Shown here: piece by piece, positions 38,303-48,234 of the stretch
Position numbering within the stretch: the stretch's first letter is position 1
How the letters are laid out: each line of letters opens with the position of its first letter
Assembly (NCBI RefSeq): GCF_001672755.1
Contig: NZ_LZKI01000074.1
Span: 1 to 64,000, forward strand
Direction: 5' to 3'
From: Mycobacterium colombiense
GTDB lineage: Bacteria > Actinomycetota > Actinomycetes > Mycobacteriales > Mycobacteriaceae
DNA length: 64,000 bases
Made by a program: the position numbers and the translations under genes
Notes under the pieces: model-generated
Databases searched by the model: none
Seen by the model: only the letters and a program-made list of their open reading frames with translations
Told to the model about the DNA's origin: nothing

Positions 38303-38626
38303 GTGTCTGTCCTCGTCGCGTTTTCCGTCACCCCGATGGGAGTGGGCGAGGGTGTCGGCGAGATCGTCGCCGAAGCCGTTCGCGTGGTTCGCGAATCCGG
38401 GCTGCCCAATAAAACGGATTCGATGTTCACCGTCATCGAAGGCGACAGCTGGGCCGAAGTCATGGCGGTGGTGCAGCGCGCGGTCGAGGCGGTGGCCGCC
38501 CGTGCGCCCAGGGTCAGCACGGTGATCAAGGCGGATTGGCGTGCCGGAACCAGCGATGCGATGACGCAGAAGGTCGCCACCGTCGAGCGCTACCTCTCCG
38601 AGGGTCAGCAGCGCACGGCGGACTGA
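38303..38626 (+). CDS. MTH1187-type thiamine-binding protein (Rv1898-like)
   Basis: 107 residues from GTG ([20 protein letters not shown]). DUF77 family ferredoxin-like fold, with some members shown to bind thiamine. Divergent from dtd, as in M. tuberculosis. Its 3' end overlaps the convergent macro-domain gene by 22 bases. Confidence 0.88.
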   Translation: MSVLVAFSVTPMGVGEGVGEIVAEAVRVVRESGLPNKTDSMFTVIEGDSWAEVMAVVQRAVEAVAARAPRVSTVIKADWRAGTSDAMTQKVATVERYLSEGQQRTAD

Positions 38627-39099
38627 AACGCCCGTTCGGCCGCCTCGCCGTGTACGGCGAACACCACCTTGCGCAGCGAACCCGGTTGGTGCTGCCGCAC
38701 GGCGTCGACCATCAGCCGCGCCGCCTCATCCAGTGGGAAGCCGCCCACACCGGTGCCGAAGGCCACCAACCCGAGCGAGCGGCAACCGAGCTCATCGGCC
38801 TTGCGCAGCGTCGAGGCCGTGGCGGCGGCGATGATTTCGGCCGACGTCGGGCCGCCGAGTTCCATCGTCGCCGCATGGATGACATAGCGCGCCGGCATGT
38901 CGCCGCCCGTGGTCTCGATCGCTTCACCGAGCCCGATCGGCGCCTTCTCGGTCGATTCGCGCTGCACGGCCGGCCCGCCCGCGCGCGAGATGGCCGCGGC
39001 GACGCCACCACCATGCCGCAGCTGCGTATTGGCCGCGTTGGTGATCGCGTCGAGTTCGAGCTTGGTCACGTCGGCCTGAAGCACCTCTAACTCGATCAT
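38605..39099 (-). CDS. Macro-domain ADP-ribose-binding protein
   Basis: 164 residues ([20 protein letters not shown]). Macro domain: [20 protein letters not shown] is the ADP-ribose-binding core and [16 protein letters not shown] the distal loop. Likely removes ADP-ribose or O-acetyl-ADP-ribose. In M. tuberculosis the gene here (Rv1899c, LppD) is longer and annotated as a lipoprotein; this copy has no signal peptide or lipobox at its start. The upstream open frame runs into cinA antisense and is not coding. Confidence 0.9.
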   Translation of the reverse strand: MIELEVLQADVTKLELDAITNAANTQLRHGGGVAAAISRAGGPAVQRESTEKAPIGLGEAIETTGGDMPARYVIHAATMELGGPTSAEIIAAATASTLRKADELGCRSLGLVAFGTGVGGFPLDEAARLMVDAVRQHQPGSLRKVVFAVHGEAAERAFQSAVRC

Positions 39100-39153
39100 G
39101 GGCTCATTGTCCTCGCAATGAACGTCCTCGTACCCATGCGTAGGCTCAGGGCG

Positions 39154-40440
39154 GTGAGCGCACGAGCAGGAATCGTTGTCACCGGAACCGAGGTCCTTAC
39201 CGGACGCGTCCAGGATGCGAACGGCCCGTGGATCGCCGATCGCCTCCTGGAATTGGGCGTCGAGCTGGCGCACATCACCATCTGCGGCGACCGGCCGGCC
39301 GACATCGAGGCGCAGCTTCGATTCCTCGCCGACCAGGGCGTGGACCTGATCGTCACCAGCGGCGGCCTGGGACCGACGGCCGACGATATGACGGTCGAGG
39401 TGGTGGCCCGCTTCTGCGAACGCGAGCTGGTGCTGGACGCGGAGGTCGAAGAGAAGATCGCCAACATTCTCAAGAAGCTGATGGCGCGCAACCCCGCTTT
39501 CCAATCCGCCTTGGATCCCGGCACTTTCGAGTCGCTGCGCGCCGCCAACCGCAAGCAGGCCATGGTGCCCGCGGGGGCGCAGGTGCTCGACCCGGTCGGC
39601 ACCGCGCCCGGTGTCGTCGTGCCCGGCAGCCCGACCGTGATCGTGCTGCCCGGTCCGCCGCGCGAGCTGCAGCCCATGTGGCACGCCGCCATCGAGACTC
39701 CCGCGGCGCAGGCCGCGATCGCCGGCCGAACCGTGTACCGGCAGGAGATGCTGCGCATGTTCGGGCTGCCCGAGTCGGGGCTGGCCGAAACACTGCGCGA
39801 CGCCGAACAGGTCGTCGCCGGTTTCGGCCAGCTCGAGATCACCACCTGTCTGCGGCGCGGGGAGATCGAAATGGTCACCCGCTATGAGCCGGACGCCGCC
39901 GACGCGTACACACAGCTGGTCAAGCTGCTGCGGGAGAGGCACGGACATCAGCTTTACTCCGAGGACGGCTCCCGCGTCGACGATCTGGTCGCGCAACTCC
40001 TGGCCGGCCACCGGATCGCGACGGCGGAGTCCTGCACCGCGGGACTGCTGGCGGCGCGCCTGACCGACCGACCCGGCTCGTCGGATTATGTGGCCGGCGG
40101 TGTGGTGTCCTACTCGAACGAAGCGAAGGCGGAGCTGCTCGGCGTCGACCCGGCGCTGATCGACGCGCATGGGGCGGTGTCCGAGCCGGTGGCGGAGGCG
40201 ATGGCGGCCGGCGCGCTGCAGCGCTTCGGGGCCGACACCGCGGTCGCGATCACCGGAATCGCCGGCCCGGGCGGGGGAACGGAAGAAAAGCCGGTGGGCA
40301 CAGTCTGTTTCAGCGTAACGGCCAACGGCCGCAACGACACCCGCACGCTGCGGCTTCCCGGCAACCGGTCGGATGTCCGGGAGCGCTCGACCACGGTGGC
40401 CATGCACCTGCTGCGGCGCCTACTGGACACCAGCGAATAG
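39154..40440 (+). CDS. cinA: CinA-family competence/damage-inducible protein
   Basis: 428 residues from GTG ([20 protein letters not shown]). The N-terminal MoCF-like domain ([16 protein letters not shown]) is an ADP-ribose/NAD pyrophosphatase-type fold and the C-terminal PncC domain has [20 protein letters not shown] (catalytic Ser), acting as nicotinamide-mononucleotide deamidase. Matches Rv1901 closely. An ATG 12 codons earlier is possible. The lipJ gene that sits between the macro protein and cinA in M. tuberculosis is absent. Confidence 0.95.
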   Translation: MSARAGIVVTGTEVLTGRVQDANGPWIADRLLELGVELAHITICGDRPADIEAQLRFLADQGVDLIVTSGGLGPTADDMTVEVVARFCERELVLDAEVEEKIANILKKLMARNPAFQSALDPGTFESLRAANRKQAMVPAGAQVLDPVGTAPGVVVPGSPTVIVLPGPPRELQPMWHAAIETPAAQAAIAGRTVYRQEMLRMFGLPESGLAETLRDAEQVVAGFGQLEITTCLRRGEIEMVTRYEPDAADAYTQLVKLLRERHGHQLYSEDGSRVDDLVAQLLAGHRIATAESCTAGLLAARLTDRPGSSDYVAGGVVSYSNEAKAELLGVDPALIDAHGAVSEPVAEAMAAGALQRFGADTAVAITGIAGPGGGTEEKPVGTVCFSVTANGRNDTRTLRLPGNRSDVRERSTTVAMHLLRRLLDTSE

Positions 40441-40442
40441 CA

Positions 40443-41705
40443 TCACGTCACTTCGCTTGCCAGGAAGGCGCTTTCGGTGGTGCCGAACCGGATTCCGGTG
40501 GCGTCCTTCCCGATCAGCGTGAGCACCGTTACCGTGATCAGCACCGGCACGATCGTCGCCGCCAGAGCAAACGGGTAGCCGTGTGACTCGGCGAGGCGTT
40601 CCTGGATCGGTAAGTTGAACGCCGCCAGCAGGTTTCCGAGCTGGTAGGTCACGCCGGGGTAGAGGCCGCGGATGGCATCCGGGGACATCTCGGTGAGGTG
40701 AGCGGGAATCACCCCCCACGCACCCTGCACGAACAACTGCATCAAGAACGAACCCAGGCACAGCATCGCCGCGCTGCGCGAGTACGCGAACAACTGCACG
40801 ATCGGCAGTGCCAAGACCGCACAGAAGACGACGGTGTAGCGGCGGCTGAACCGCTGCGACAGGGTGCCGAAGACGAGCCCGCCGATGATGGCGCCGACGT
40901 TGTAGACCACCACGATCCACTTGACCGTCGTGCTGGCCAGGTTGGCGCCGTGGTTGGTGTGCGCCCCCAGGAAGGTGGGGTAGACATCCTGCGTGCCGTG
41001 GCTCATCCAGTTGAACGCCGTCATCAGCAACACCAGGTAGATGAACCGACGGATGATCGCGCCGCTGCGCAGCACGTCGCGGATTCGGGTGCTGGTGAGC
41101 TTCATTTGGTCCTGCGCGGCTTCCCACACCTCGGACTCCTCCACGCGGTAGCGGATGACCAGGCTGATCAGGGCGGGAACGATACTCAAACCGAACAGCC
41201 ACCGCCACGACAGCCCGAGCCAGTCGATCACCACCAATGAGGCGACGCTCGCCAGCAGGTAGCCGAACGCGTACCCCTCTTGCAGCAGCCCGGAAAAGAA
41301 CCCGCGTCGCTCGACGGGAACCTTCTCCATGGCGAGCGCGGCGCCCAGCCCCCACTCACCGCCCATGCCGATGCCGTAGAGCAGTCGCAGGATGACCAGC
41401 ACGGTGAAGTTGGGCGCGAACGCGCACAGGAAGCCCACCACGGAATAGAACATGACGTCGACCATCAGCGGCAGCCGCCTGCCTACGCGGTCGGCCCACA
41501 GCCCGAAAAGCAGTGCGCCGACGGGCCGCATGATCAGGGTGGCGGTGGTGACGAACGCGACCTCGGCCTTGCTGTGGTGGAACGTCTTGGCGATGTCGGC
41601 GTAGACGAGCACCACGATGAAGTAGTCGAAGGCGTCCATCGTCCAGCCCAGAAGCGCCGCGATGAAGGAGTTCCGCTGATCGGCGGTCAACCGTTGTGTG
41701 GTCAC
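40443..41705 (-). CDS. nanT: MFS transporter, NanT-like
   Basis: 420 residues from GTG at 41703-41705 ([20 protein letters not shown]). Twelve spans; [20 protein letters not shown] and [16 protein letters not shown] (motif A) with [18 protein letters not shown] fit the sialate:H+ symporter (SHS) family. Same place as Rv1902c. Mycobacteria have no known sialate pathway, so the substrate is open. An ATG at 41753 would add 16 residues. Confidence 0.9.
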   Translation of the reverse strand: MTTQRLTADQRNSFIAALLGWTMDAFDYFIVVLVYADIAKTFHHSKAEVAFVTTATLIMRPVGALLFGLWADRVGRRLPLMVDVMFYSVVGFLCAFAPNFTVLVILRLLYGIGMGGEWGLGAALAMEKVPVERRGFFSGLLQEGYAFGYLLASVASLVVIDWLGLSWRWLFGLSIVPALISLVIRYRVEESEVWEAAQDQMKLTSTRIRDVLRSGAIIRRFIYLVLLMTAFNWMSHGTQDVYPTFLGAHTNHGANLASTTVKWIVVVYNVGAIIGGLVFGTLSQRFSRRYTVVFCAVLALPIVQLFAYSRSAAMLCLGSFLMQLFVQGAWGVIPAHLTEMSPDAIRGLYPGVTYQLGNLLAAFNLPIQERLAESHGYPFALAATIVPVLITVTVLTLIGKDATGIRFGTTESAFLASEVT

Positions 41706-41781
41706 GTCAGCATCGTGCAGGACGCGGCGCGATAGCGCGACCTGTTCCACCATGCGGACTCCCGGAGTAAGTTCCGGATAC

Positions 41782-42849
41782 ATGCGGATCATCGACGCCG
41801 ACGGGCATGTGGCCGAGAATTCTTCGCTGGCAATCGAAGCGATCAAACGCTGGCCGCAACACGTCAAGTTCAGCACGGACGGGCGGCCCGGGCTGACGCT
41901 CGAAGGCCGCAATTACCCGGAGGACACGGGCCCGGGCGCGGGTTGCCCACCCGAGCATGGGATCAGCAAGGCTCCCGACATCAATTGCCGCTCACCCGAG
42001 GGCGTGCTGGGCGACGCGGACCTCGATCACATCGACACGATGGTGCTGTATCCGAGCATGGGGCTGTGCGCGCCCAGTCTCGAGGATCCGGAATTCGCCG
42101 CCGGCTTCTCCCGCCTGTACAACCAGTGGATCGCGGACTACTGCGCCTCGTCGGGCGGGCGGTTGCGCGGCGTCGCCGTGACACCGATCGAGCACGGCCG
42201 GGCGGCCATCGACGTCATGACGGAGGCCAAAGAGCTTGGGCTGATTGCGACTTTGGTGCCGCCGGCACTCAAGAACCGCAACCTCGACCATCCCGACCTC
42301 GACCCGTTCTACGCCGCCGCCGTCGAACTCGGCATGCCGCTGGGCGTGCACGGCGCCCCGGGAATCCATCTGCCCAAGATCGGCGTCGACCGCTTCACGA
42401 ACTACATCCAGGTGCACTGCATCAGTTTTCCGTTCGACCAGATGACGGCGATGACCGCGATGGTCTCCGGCGGCGTCTTCGAGCGCCACCCGCAGTTGCG
42501 GGTCGCCTTCCTGGAGGCGGGCGCGGGGTGGGTGCCCTTCTTCATGGATCGGCTGCACGAGCACTACGAGAAGCGCGGCGACTGGGTGGAGCGCGGCTGG
42601 CGTCGCGACCCGCACGACTATCTGGCCGCGGGCAATATCTGGGTGACGTGCGAGCCGGAGGAACCGATCCTGCCCGGCGTGATCGATCTGCTGGGCGACG
42701 ATTTCATCATGTTCGCCAGCGACTACCCGCACTGGGACGGCGAGTGGCCGGAGAGCACCAAGCACCTGCGCACGCGAGGCGACATCAGCGAGGGCTCCCG
42801 GGAAAAGATCGGTGGCTTGAACGCGCAGCGCTTCTACAACCTGAACTGA
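41782..42849 (+). CDS. Amidohydrolase family 2 (decarboxylase-like) metalloprotein
   Basis: 355 residues. [15 protein letters not shown] (DxH), [35 protein letters not shown], and [16 protein letters not shown] (catalytic Asp) are the signature of the aminocarboxymuconate/o-pyrocatechuate decarboxylase group. Substrate unidentified. It ends about 140 bases before a cobalamin riboswitch, which reads away from it. Confidence 0.88.
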   Translation: MRIIDADGHVAENSSLAIEAIKRWPQHVKFSTDGRPGLTLEGRNYPEDTGPGAGCPPEHGISKAPDINCRSPEGVLGDADLDHIDTMVLYPSMGLCAPSLEDPEFAAGFSRLYNQWIADYCASSGGRLRGVAVTPIEHGRAAIDVMTEAKELGLIATLVPPALKNRNLDHPDLDPFYAAAVELGMPLGVHGAPGIHLPKIGVDRFTNYIQVHCISFPFDQMTAMTAMVSGGVFERHPQLRVAFLEAGAGWVPFFMDRLHEHYEKRGDWVERGWRRDPHDYLAAGNIWVTCEPEEPILPGVIDLLGDDFIMFASDYPHWDGEWPESTKHLRTRGDISEGSREKIGGLNAQRFYNLN

Positions 42850-42987
42850 GCGGCGATCCTCAGGGGCGCCTCCGGATCAACTTTGATTCAGCGGATTCTC
42901 AGGCTCGGCCGTCGTTGAGGTAATGTCCTCCGCGCAGCTGGTTTGCCCGGGGGCCCTTGTGTGTCCCTGGCATCGAGTGGGGGGCGC

Positions 42988-43160
42988 TGGTACGGGTCCG
43001 CCGTGAGAGGGAACCCGGTGTGAATCCGGGACTGTCCCGCAGCGGTATGCAGGAACGACCGCCGTCATCGGCACTGGTCCAAGGACTGGGAAGCGACGGC
43101 CATTAGGGGCACCGGTTTCGGTGCGTGCCTGCGAGTCCGAAGACCTGCCAGTTGTGCCGG
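42988..43160 (+). ncRNA. Cobalamin (B12) riboswitch
   Basis: The core gggaacccggtg-tgaatccggg-actgtcccgcagcggtat (43009-43048) matches the Rfam cobalamin element, including the GGGAA, GGTG..AATCC and GTCCCGC blocks. The closing gagtccgaagacctgcca (43133-43150) is its 3' conserved end. It is on the plus strand, upstream of a 30-codon ORF and a PPE gene. Boundaries are estimated from conserved blocks. Confidence 0.93.
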
Positions 43161-43311
43161 GCGCGCCGCGTCCGGCGTGCGCGTCGCCTCGTGGATTGGG
43201 CAGATGGCCGTTGGCAAGACAGCTGTGATGCCGATCTATCGGCGCGCTGATCGCGTCTGCGGCTGAACGTCTTTGGAGCGACGAGCATCCCGTCGCATCC
43301 AAGGACGATTG

Positions 43312-43404
43312 ATGACACCGCAACCCTTCAGAACGACCATGCTTGCCGCGCCCGGCTTTACCGCCCTCCGCGTCGGGACTCACCGAGCGAGCCGTCAGTC
43401 ATGA
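43312..43404 (+). CDS. Short upstream ORF coupled to the PPE gene
   Basis: 30 codons: [20 protein letters not shown] then [10 protein letters not shown]. An AAGGA sits six bases before its ATG, a much better ribosome site than anything in front of the PPE start. Its TGA (43402-43404) overlaps the PPE ATG (43401-43403) as ATGA. Likely a translated leader that lets the riboswitch control PPE translation. The peptide itself has no recognisable function. Confidence 0.6.
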   Translation: MTPQPFRTTMLAAPGFTALRVGTHRASRQS

Positions 43405-44717
43405 CCGCGCTGGTGGATTTTGCCCTGCTGCCGCCCGAAATCAACTCTGGGCGTATGTATTCCGGGGCGGGTTCGGCCCCGCTGCTGGCCGCCGCGGCGG
43501 CCTGGAAAGGGATTGCCGCGGAGCTGCGGTCGATGGCACTGTCGCAGGGCTCGGTGATCGCGGGACTCATTGATCAATGGCACGGTTCCGCGTCGGCGTC
43601 GATGGCCGCCGCATCGGCACCGTATGCGGCGTGGATGAGCGCCACCGCAGCACAGGCCGAGCAGACCGCCGCGCAGGCCACGGCAGCGGCGGCGGCATAT
43701 GAGGCGGCATTCGCGGCGACGGTGCCTCCGCCGGTGATCGCGGCGAACCGCACCCTGTTGTCATCGCTGGTCGCGACCAACTTCTTGGGCCAGAACACCG
43801 CCGCCATCGCGGCCACGGAGGCCCACTACGGCGAAATGTGGGCCCAGGACGCTGCCGCCATGTACGGCTACGCCGGCGATTCGGCGGTCGCCTCGACGAT
43901 GACTCCGTTCATGCCGCCACCGGAGACCACCGACCCAGCCGGACAGGCCACGCAGGCCGGTGCGGTCACTCAGGCCACCGCCAGCTCAACCGTGGCGAAC
44001 ACGCAGACGGCGCTGTCGCAATTGCAGTCCGCGGTGCCGACCGCGCTGCAGAGCCTTGCGACGCCCTCCTCGTCGACGTCGTCGCCCGTGTCGGGATTGA
44101 TCGATTGGTTGGGATTCAGCGGAGCAGATTTCTCCAGCCCGAAGGGAATCCTGAATTTCCTGGCCGGAACGGATGGCTCCCCGATGGGAGCGTTTCTGAA
44201 CAACAACCTGTTGAACACCATATTTTCGTCCGGGTTCTACATGCCGGGTAACTACCTGGGCACCATGACCGACTTCGCCGGTATGGCGAGCTCCGGGGCG
44301 GCCGCGGGCGCCGGTGGGGCCGCGGCCGAAGGTGCGGCCGCAGGAGCGGGGTCGCTCGAAGCGGGGCTCGCGAACGCGGTGGGCCCGCTGGGATCAACGA
44401 GTCTGGGTGGTGCCGTGTCGGCGGGTCTGAACCAGGCCTCCTCGGTCGGGGCCCTCTCCGTTCCGTACGGGTGGACCACCGCCGCTCCGGAGATCACGCT
44501 GGCCGCCCAGGCCTTGCCGAGTGGCGGGCTCAGCGCCGCACCCGCCGTCGCGGCGGGAGCCGAGGGAAGTCTGCTCAACGAATTGGCCCTGGCGGGCTTG
44601 GCGGGACGCGGAGTGAGCGGCATGAGTACGGGTGGACGCTCCATGGGCGTCACCACTCCCCAGAACCGGCCGCTGCCCATCGTGATCGTGAAACCGCCGC
44701 CGTCCGCCACAGAGTGA
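43401..44717 (+). CDS. PPE family protein, SVP subgroup
   Basis: 438 residues. [18 protein letters not shown] is the PPE N-terminus, [19 protein letters not shown] the WxG region, and [15 protein letters not shown] the GxxSVPxxW motif near residue 350. Proteins of this type are exported by type VII secretion, normally as dimers with a PE partner; no PE gene is present upstream here. Expression is predicted to fall when cobalamin is plentiful, as a B12 riboswitch precedes it. M. tuberculosis PPE2 also has a B12 riboswitch but is longer and sits with cob genes. Confidence 0.95.
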   Translation: MTALVDFALLPPEINSGRMYSGAGSAPLLAAAAAWKGIAAELRSMALSQGSVIAGLIDQWHGSASASMAAASAPYAAWMSATAAQAEQTAAQATAAAAAYEAAFAATVPPPVIAANRTLLSSLVATNFLGQNTAAIAATEAHYGEMWAQDAAAMYGYAGDSAVASTMTPFMPPPETTDPAGQATQAGAVTQATASSTVANTQTALSQLQSAVPTALQSLATPSSSTSSPVSGLIDWLGFSGADFSSPKGILNFLAGTDGSPMGAFLNNNLLNTIFSSGFYMPGNYLGTMTDFAGMASSGAAAGAGGAAAEGAAAGAGSLEAGLANAVGPLGSTSLGGAVSAGLNQASSVGALSVPYGWTTAAPEITLAAQALPSGGLSAAPAVAAGAEGSLLNELALAGLAGRGVSGMSTGGRSMGVTTPQNRPLPIVIVKPPPSATE

Positions 44718-44933
44718 CTGGACTGGTGACGGCCTGGCCTTCCGGGGCGGTGTCGTGCTTCTCAAGCATGTTGCCCGGCAGAGTTATCCGTGTTGCCGAG
44801 GGGAAGCCGCCGGATTGGGCGCGAGCCGGGTCGGGCCGCGCCGCTCGCCAGTACGGTTCCTCCGACGCCGGTGAACATCGCGCGCGGCTTGACGGCTTAC
44901 TTCACGGCCGGGCGGATGGCAGGATTTCGGGGC

Positions 44934-45329
44934 ATGGGCCCTTTTCTGTTGCGCGCCGCATTGACCGGATTGGCGTTGTGGATCGTCACCCTCTTCGTGC
45001 ACGGCCTGAGCTTCGTGGGTGGCGACACGAAGCTGGAGCGGGTCGGCATCATCTTCGTCGTCGCCGTGATTTTCGGTCTGGTCAACGCCTTCATCAAGCC
45101 GATCGTCCAGATCTTGTCGATACCGCTGTACATCCTGACGCTCGGCCTGTTCCATGTCGTCGTCAATGCGCTGATGCTCTGGATCACAGCGCGGATCACC
45201 GAGCACACCACGCATTGGGGACTGCAGATCGATCACTTCTGGTGGACCGCGATCTGGGCCGCGATCGTGCTCTCGATCGTTAGTTGGTTGCTGTCCTTGG
45301 TGATTCGGCGCACCGGCGCCGGACGCTAG
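44934..45329 (+). CDS. Holin-4-like membrane protein
   Basis: 131 residues, four TM helices (LRAALTGLALWIVTLFVHGL, GIIFVVAVIFGLVNAFIKPI, YILTLGLFHVVVNALMLWIT, AIWAAIVLSIVSWLLSLVIR). Family phage_holin_4_2/YvlD-like, common in non-phage bacterial genomes and probably involved in envelope stress. An in-frame ATG earlier (44790) would add an unconvincing polar stretch. Convergent overlap of four bases with aao. Confidence 0.8.
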   Translation: MGPFLLRAALTGLALWIVTLFVHGLSFVGGDTKLERVGIIFVVAVIFGLVNAFIKPIVQILSIPLYILTLGLFHVVVNALMLWITARITEHTTHWGLQIDHFWWTAIWAAIVLSIVSWLLSLVIRRTGAGR

Positions 45330-46291
45330 CCATCGCTCGCCAGGTTCACCACGTCGCGCGCGCAACCCCAGGACAAGGTGACGCCGTTGCCGCCGTGCCC
45401 GTAATTGTGGATGCAGCGCGCCCGCCCCAGCGGCTCGGCCTCCACTCGCACCGACGGACGGTCGGGACGCAACCCGGTGATCACCTCGATCACCTCGGCG
45501 TCGTTGAGGCGCGGCTCGACGGCGCGGCAGCGCTGCAGGATGCGTTCGGTCAAGTCGGGGTCGGCCGCGGTGTCCCAGCGGCCGGCGATGCTGATGCCGC
45601 CGCAGACCACCCGCCGCGGGTGGGGGAAGTAGCAGGTCCATTCGGGACCGTCGTTGATTTGCACAAACGGTTGCCGCAGACCGGGATTGGTGAGCACCAC
45701 GTGCTGGCCGAATAACGGTCGCACGGTCTCGTCACCGGTCAGCGCGCCCGCAGCGAGCCCGGCGCAGTTGACGACGATTCCGCCGGCGTCGGCGGCCTCG
45801 TCGAGAGATTGCACGGTACGTTCCTCGATTTCGCAGCCGGCCGACGCCAGCCGCCACGTCAGGTAGTCGAGATAGTGCGGCATGTCGATCATCGGCGCGG
45901 TCGCGCGAAATCCGGCGCCGAAGCCGTCGGGGACATCGGCCGGGTCGGCCGGACGCAGGTCGGGGATCAGCGCCGCCGCCGACGACGACATCGCCTGGCT
46001 CGCGCTCAGCTCACCGACGGCCAGCGTCGGCGCCAGCTGCACCCCGGAGTCGGAATCCTGGGCAAGATCGGTGAACACTCGCAGCGAGTGCTCGACCCAG
46101 CCCAGCGTCTCGGCCGCACGCTCGGCGGGTCGTGGGGGAAGCCAGATCGCGCCGGCCACCGCCGACGTCGTCCGTTTCAGCGTCGCGGCCGCCCACACCC
46201 GGACCGGCCAGCCCGCCTCGGCCAGACAGATGGCCGACGTCAATCCGCTGACGCCCGCACCGACGACGACGATCTGCTGCGAATGTGCCAC
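45326..46291 (-). CDS. aao: D-amino-acid oxidase Aao
   Basis: 321 residues. FAD motif VVVGAGVSGLTSAICLAEAG, then NCAGLAAGALTGDETVRPLF and the C-terminal HNYGHGGNGVTLSWGCA, the hallmark of D-amino-acid oxidases. It deaminates D-amino acids to keto acids with H2O2 release. Matches Rv1905c in length and place. Confidence 0.95.
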   Translation of the reverse strand: MAHSQQIVVVGAGVSGLTSAICLAEAGWPVRVWAAATLKRTTSAVAGAIWLPPRPAERAAETLGWVEHSLRVFTDLAQDSDSGVQLAPTLAVGELSASQAMSSSAAALIPDLRPADPADVPDGFGAGFRATAPMIDMPHYLDYLTWRLASAGCEIEERTVQSLDEAADAGGIVVNCAGLAAGALTGDETVRPLFGQHVVLTNPGLRQPFVQINDGPEWTCYFPHPRRVVCGGISIAGRWDTAADPDLTERILQRCRAVEPRLNDAEVIEVITGLRPDRPSVRVEAEPLGRARCIHNYGHGGNGVTLSWGCARDVVNLASDG

Positions 46292-46362
46292 GGCGCCACG
46301 GTAGCGAAAAGAGGCCCATGCGGGGTGGCGCCGGGGTCAGCGTCGAGCGCTCTCGGGACGGG

Positions 46363-47031
46363 TCAGGAATGCGCGGCCTGCGGGGCCGCCGGGGTCGCCG
46401 GGGTCGCCGGCGCGGCGGGTGCCTGCGGGGCCGGGGAGGCCGCCGGAGCCTGGGGAGCCGGGGAGGCGGCCGGCGCCTGCGGGGCCGGCGAGGCCGGCCG
46501 CGCCTGCTGCTGACCGCCCAGCAGGCTGTTGAGGATGCCGAGCGTGCCCTGCACACCCGCGGGCGGCGCGGTAGGCGGCGGAACGGCGCCCGGCGTCAGC
46601 TGCCACGGCTGGCAGCCCGAGGTCTTGAACGCCTTGTCGCCCGGATCGATCTGCACTACCTGCGGCTTCTTCGACATCGCGTTGTCAATCAGGGCGCCGT
46701 CCGGGTTGCCGGTTCGCTTCCAGTAGCAGGTGCCGTTGTCGACGGGCCCCCCGGAGCTGTAGATGCCCGGCGCGATGTCCGTTCCCACCGCGTAGATGCC
46801 GTCCTTGTCGATGGACGTCTTCGGCCCGGCTGGTTCCGGCGGGGCGCCCGGCGACGGCGCCGCTGACGGTTCTGGTGACGCGGCCGGTGCAGGTGACGCC
46901 GACGGCCCCGGCGTCGGCCCCTGTGTCTCTTCCGGATCGGCGCCGGCGACCACGGTGGACGCCGCCCAGCTTGCGACCATCAGGCTCGCAGCAACCAACC
47001 TTGCCGCAGTAGGTACTCCACCCATAGACAT
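46363..47031 (-). CDS. Secreted Pro/Ala-rich protein (Rv1906c-like)
   Basis: 222 residues. Signal peptide (MSMGGVPTAARLVAASLMVA to VVAGA), a Pro/Ala/Ser linker, then a small folded core GIYAVGTDIAPGIYSSGGPV with CYWKRTG and CQPW giving a disulfide. The tail has imperfect repeats of SPAPQAPAA. The core looks like the secreted DUF found in Rv1906c. Function unknown. Confidence 0.85.
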   Translation of the reverse strand: MSMGGVPTAARLVAASLMVASWAASTVVAGADPEETQGPTPGPSASPAPAASPEPSAAPSPGAPPEPAGPKTSIDKDGIYAVGTDIAPGIYSSGGPVDNGTCYWKRTGNPDGALIDNAMSKKPQVVQIDPGDKAFKTSGCQPWQLTPGAVPPPTAPPAGVQGTLGILNSLLGGQQQARPASPAPQAPAASPAPQAPAASPAPQAPAAPATPATPAAPQAAHS

Positions 47032-47093
47032 CGAGGGTACCGGGGTCAGGAACCTAATTCACCGTTGTGACAGCGCCGAGCCGCAAAGAACGC

Positions 47094-47588
47094 CTACGCG
47101 AGCCGCCGCACCTTGCCCGCGTAACCAAGCGCGTGTTCGTAGGTCTCGAGGTTGTCGCGGGAAATCTTCGCGTGCACCGGGCGTTCGAGGAAGAAGCGCA
47201 GCACCGGGTTGTAGGCGTGATAGGTCTCGTGGAACGTCAGCACGGTGCTGCCGTCGGGCTGCTCTTCGAGCCGGTGGTAGCCCTCGGCGCGCGACCACAG
47301 CGGCGCGCCGACGGCCACGTAGCGCGACAGTTTGTTGAGTTCTGCCTCGGTCACCGTTTCCCACGATCGCGCCCGGCCGCCGGTCAGCAGGTATTTGGGC
47401 ACTTCGAAGGTGCAGGTGCGGACCAGGCCCTCACCGGCTTCGTTGCCCTCGTTGAGGATTTCCATGCTGCCGGTCGGCCAGGTGAGCACCCGCGGGCGTG
47501 GCGCGTCAGGTGGCGCCGGCGGATGCAGCACCCGCCAGACCTTCCGCGGCGGAGCGTCGACGTGGAAGCGGACGGTGTAGGACTGCAT
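47094..47588 (-). CDS. SRPBCC protein
   Basis: 164 residues (MQSYTVRFHVDAPPRKVWRV). The helix-grip fold includes GSMEILNEGNEAGEGLVRTC and TVLTFHETYHAYNPVLRFFL. Its ATG overlaps the nitroreductase stop, so they are translated together. A ligand-binding partner for a flavoenzyme is plausible. Third gene of a minus-strand block with the AhpD-like gene. Confidence 0.75.
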   Translation of the reverse strand: MQSYTVRFHVDAPPRKVWRVLHPPAPPDAPRPRVLTWPTGSMEILNEGNEAGEGLVRTCTFEVPKYLLTGGRARSWETVTEAELNKLSRYVAVGAPLWSRAEGYHRLEEQPDGSTVLTFHETYHAYNPVLRFFLERPVHAKISRDNLETYEHALGYAGKVRRLA

Positions 47589-48217
47589 CAGCCGTCTCCC
47601 CAACTGTTCCAGAATGTGATGGTCTCCGCGGGGGGCCGCTGGGCGGGTCGGAAGTCGGTGCCGATCGTGTAGCCGACGGGGAACAGCGCCGCCTGCGTGA
47701 CGGTGGGCGGAATGCCGAGTAGCTCGGCGACCTCCTGCTCCTTGAACAGGTGCATCGTCGTCCATACCGATCCGAGCCCCCGCGAGCGCAGCGCCAGCAG
47801 AAAGCTCCAGCCCGCCGGGATGATCGATGCCCAGGCCGCCGCGGCGATGCCCAATTCGGCGCCGTCGATGCGCTGTTCGATGCACGGAATGACGTGCACC
47901 GGCACGTCGGCCAGCGTGCCGGTCAGGCTCATCGCGCTCTGGTACACGCGCTGCGTCTGGGGGTCCGTCGCGTTGTCGGCCGCGTACGCCAGGTACTGCG
48001 CGCCGATGCTGCGGTAGATCTCGGCGATCGCGGCCCGCTTGTCCGCATCGGTGATCACCAGCCAGCGCCAGTCCTGGGTGTTGCTGGCCGTCGGTGCCTG
48101 CATCGCCAGCTGGATGCACTCCAGGATCACCCCGCGACTGACCGGGCGGGTCAGGTCGAGGCGTTTGCGAACCGACCTGGTGGTGCTCAGCAGTTCGTCG
48201 ACGGTGGCGATGTCCAT
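47588..48217 (-). CDS. Nitroreductase family FMN protein
   Basis: 209 residues. MDIATVDELLSTTRSVRKRL and AMQAPTASNTQDWRWLV bind FMN; RSRGLGSVWTTMHLF and GYTIGTDFRP follow. It reduces quinones, nitro groups or unsaturated carbonyls using NAD(P)H. Coupled with the SRPBCC gene. Its start follows the AhpD-like gene by 17 bases. Confidence 0.88.
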   Translation of the reverse strand: MDIATVDELLSTTRSVRKRLDLTRPVSRGVILECIQLAMQAPTASNTQDWRWLVITDADKRAAIAEIYRSIGAQYLAYAADNATDPQTQRVYQSAMSLTGTLADVPVHVIPCIEQRIDGAELGIAAAAWASIIPAGWSFLLALRSRGLGSVWTTMHLFKEQEVAELLGIPPTVTQAALFPVGYTIGTDFRPAQRPPAETITFWNSWGDG

Positions 48218-48234
48218 GGGTTCCTTCCGGGTCG

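Noticed and set aside
38605-40407. 600-codon minus-strand frame extending the macro-domain gene
   Set aside because: Everything upstream of 39099 is antisense of cinA; homology to macro proteins starts at 39099.
42850-43400. A PE gene upstream of the PPE gene
   Set aside because: No frame in this interval has PE features; the interval is occupied by the riboswitch and a 30-codon leader.
44934-45329. Prophage holin
   Set aside because: The holin-4-like family is widespread as ordinary chromosomal membrane proteins, and no other phage gene is nearby.
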